Shown here: one piece after another, positions 15,015 through 15,643 of the stretch
Layout: every line of letters begins with the position of its first letter
Position numbering within the stretch: position 1 is the stretch's first letter
Assembly (NCBI GenBank): GCA_902779075.1
Contig: CACZAK010000151.1
Span: forward strand, 1-15,643
DNA: 15,643 nt
Reading direction: 5' to 3'
DNA from: an uncultured bacterium
GTDB taxonomy: Bacteria; Verrucomicrobiota; Kiritimatiellia; RFP12; UBA1067
Notes under the pieces: generated by a model
The model's database searches: none
Told to the model about the DNA's origin: nothing
Seen by the model: only the letters and a program-made list of their open reading frames with translations
Made by a program: the position numbers and the translations under genes

Positions 15015-15042
15015 CGTGTTAGTGAATCAATCGGCGGCGAGG
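14992..15042 (-). pseudogene. Relic of the C-terminus of a second GH20 gene
   Basis: The minus strand reads RRRLIH*HVNCTPLK* in one frame, against RRRLIREHVNCAPLK* at the end of the intact GH20 gene: 13 of 15 sense positions equivalent or identical apart from the internal stop and two substitutions, with the same stop position. About three quarters of the bases also match over 45 positions. An in-frame TAA at 15019-15021 shows it is dead. Upstream the similarity ends near 15042, where the stop region of the ATPase gene begins. It overlaps the 3' end of the regulator gene. Confidence 0.75.
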
Positions 15043-15045
15043 GAT

Positions 15046-15643
15046 TCAGATGTCGTCGAGCGACAGGCCGGCGAAGGATGCCTTTCTTGACCTCATCTCA
15101 GGATTCTTTGCGAAAAACGCCTCCGACTTGCGTTCAAGAGCCTTGATGTCGATGTCGCGCCGCCTGCGCTTCACCTCGAAGAAATCCAGCGTGCCGTTGA
15201 ACTCGTTCTCGCAGACCAGGTCGATCTCGTTCTCGCCCCTGCGGTCCCACCAGCCACCCATCCTTGAATAACGCCCCTGCTCGATGAACATCTCCCGGAA
15301 ATATCCTTCGAGCGCATGGCCGGAGAACACCTCGTAGTCGCGCTTCACAATGGCGCGCAGTTCATCGTACATACGCACCTGTATGAGGTACTGGCGCCTG
15401 AATATGAATCGAAACCAGAACCTGAAGAAGTTGTCCTTTATCGCGTAGAGGCAGTTCTTGTTCGACGTCGTCTCGTACACGGGCTGTTTCTTCGCTATGA
15501 GCTCGTGCTGGTCCTCAAGCCTCGTGAGATACCCGCCCACCTCACCGCCGATCTCGTTCATGATCTCCGCGCGCGACGTCTTGCCGCGCGCTATCGCCCC
15601 AAGGATAGAGAAGTATGTGCCGTACTCCTTGCCGAACTCTTCG
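15046..15643 (-). CDS. ATPase-associated DUF234 domain protein, C-terminal part (N-terminus beyond window)
   Basis: 199 codons are visible and the frame remains open to the right edge, so the ATPase domain lies outside. A winged-helix-like stretch (TSRAEIMNEIGGEVGGYLTR) is followed by CLYAIKDNFFRFWFRFIF, typical of the DUF234 region of P-loop ATPase_2/AAA proteins. A PD-(D/E)xK nuclease-like core follows: GGWWDRRGENEIDLVCENEF, then LDFFEVKRRR (Asp, Glu, Lys present). Such proteins are widespread in gut anaerobes and archaea. Their function is uncertain, and DNA-related or defence-like roles have been proposed. It converges on the regulator gene with 31 bases between stops. In the same frame, after its stop, comes the GH20 relic. 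It is not obviously part of the glycan operon. Confidence 0.8.
   Translation of the reverse strand, partial: EEFGKEYGTYFSILGAIARGKTSRAEIMNEIGGEVGGYLTRLEDQHELIAKKQPVYETTSNKNCLYAIKDNFFRFWFRFIFRRQYLIQVRMYDELRAIVKRDYEVFSGHALEGYFREMFIEQGRYSRMGGWWDRRGENEIDLVCENEFNGTLDFFEVKRRRRDIDIKALERKSEAFFAKNPEMRSRKASFAGLSLDDI

Noticed and set aside
15015..15045. Bidirectional terminator between the convergent regulator and ATPase genes
   Set aside because: No GC-rich hairpin with a T-run is visible. The sequence is explained by the GH20 relic.

Overview
The window is GC-rich, protein-dense DNA from a bacterium with strong Shine-Dalgarno sites and almost no intergenic space. The gene types (multi-domain secreted beta-strand-repeat protein, DUF5107/TPR protein, Tat-exported TIM-barrel isomerases, a XylR-type AraC regulator) suggest a Verrucomicrobiota/Kiritimatiellota or Lentisphaerae-like member of the PVC group, probably a host- or sediment-associated glycan degrader. 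This placement is inference from gene content, not from a marker gene.

Layout. From 13734 down to 1, every gene lies on the minus strand in one tightly packed run. In transcription order these are: a secreted beta-strand-repeat/LamG-like protein (13734-11263); a GH5-like glycosidase fused to an alpha/beta hydrolase but broken by an internal deletion (11234-9367); a secreted CE1-like esterase (9370-8510); a GH20 beta-N-acetylhexosaminidase (8507-7008); a GH16 endo-glycanase (6977-5970); a Tat-exported sugar isomerase/epimerase-like TIM barrel (5899-4997); a 1179-residue DUF5107/TPR protein (4975-1436); a threonylcarbamoyl-AMP synthase, TsaC/YwlC (1439-852); and a second Tat-exported TIM barrel running off the left edge (777-1). 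Junctions are 4-base ATGA overlaps (two), a 2-base gap, or gaps of about 20-75 bases. An approximately 13.7-kb polycistron is plausible, though internal promoters cannot be excluded.

Control. A XylR-type regulator (LacI-like sensor domain plus AraC helix-turn-helix) is encoded divergently at 13857-15014. The 122-base region between it and the operon holds two divergent extended -10 boxes (TGnTATAAT) and two 18-base direct repeats with a 23-base period. Their positions, about -42 and -65 from the inferred operon start, suit an AraC-type activator.

Right edge. A convergent partial ATPase/DUF234 gene (15643-15046) ends against a 16-codon relic of a second GH20 gene (14992-15042), which overlaps the 3' end of the regulator gene. 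This marks a rearrangement breakpoint.

How the parts fit. GH16 would cut an extracellular polymer, GH20 would remove terminal N-acetylhexosamines, the esterase(s) would remove acyl groups, and the TIM-barrel proteins may process released sugars. GH16 plus GH20 fits N-acetyllactosamine-type or mucin O-glycans, but the substrate is inferred. No SusC/SusD pair, sulfatase or transporter is visible.
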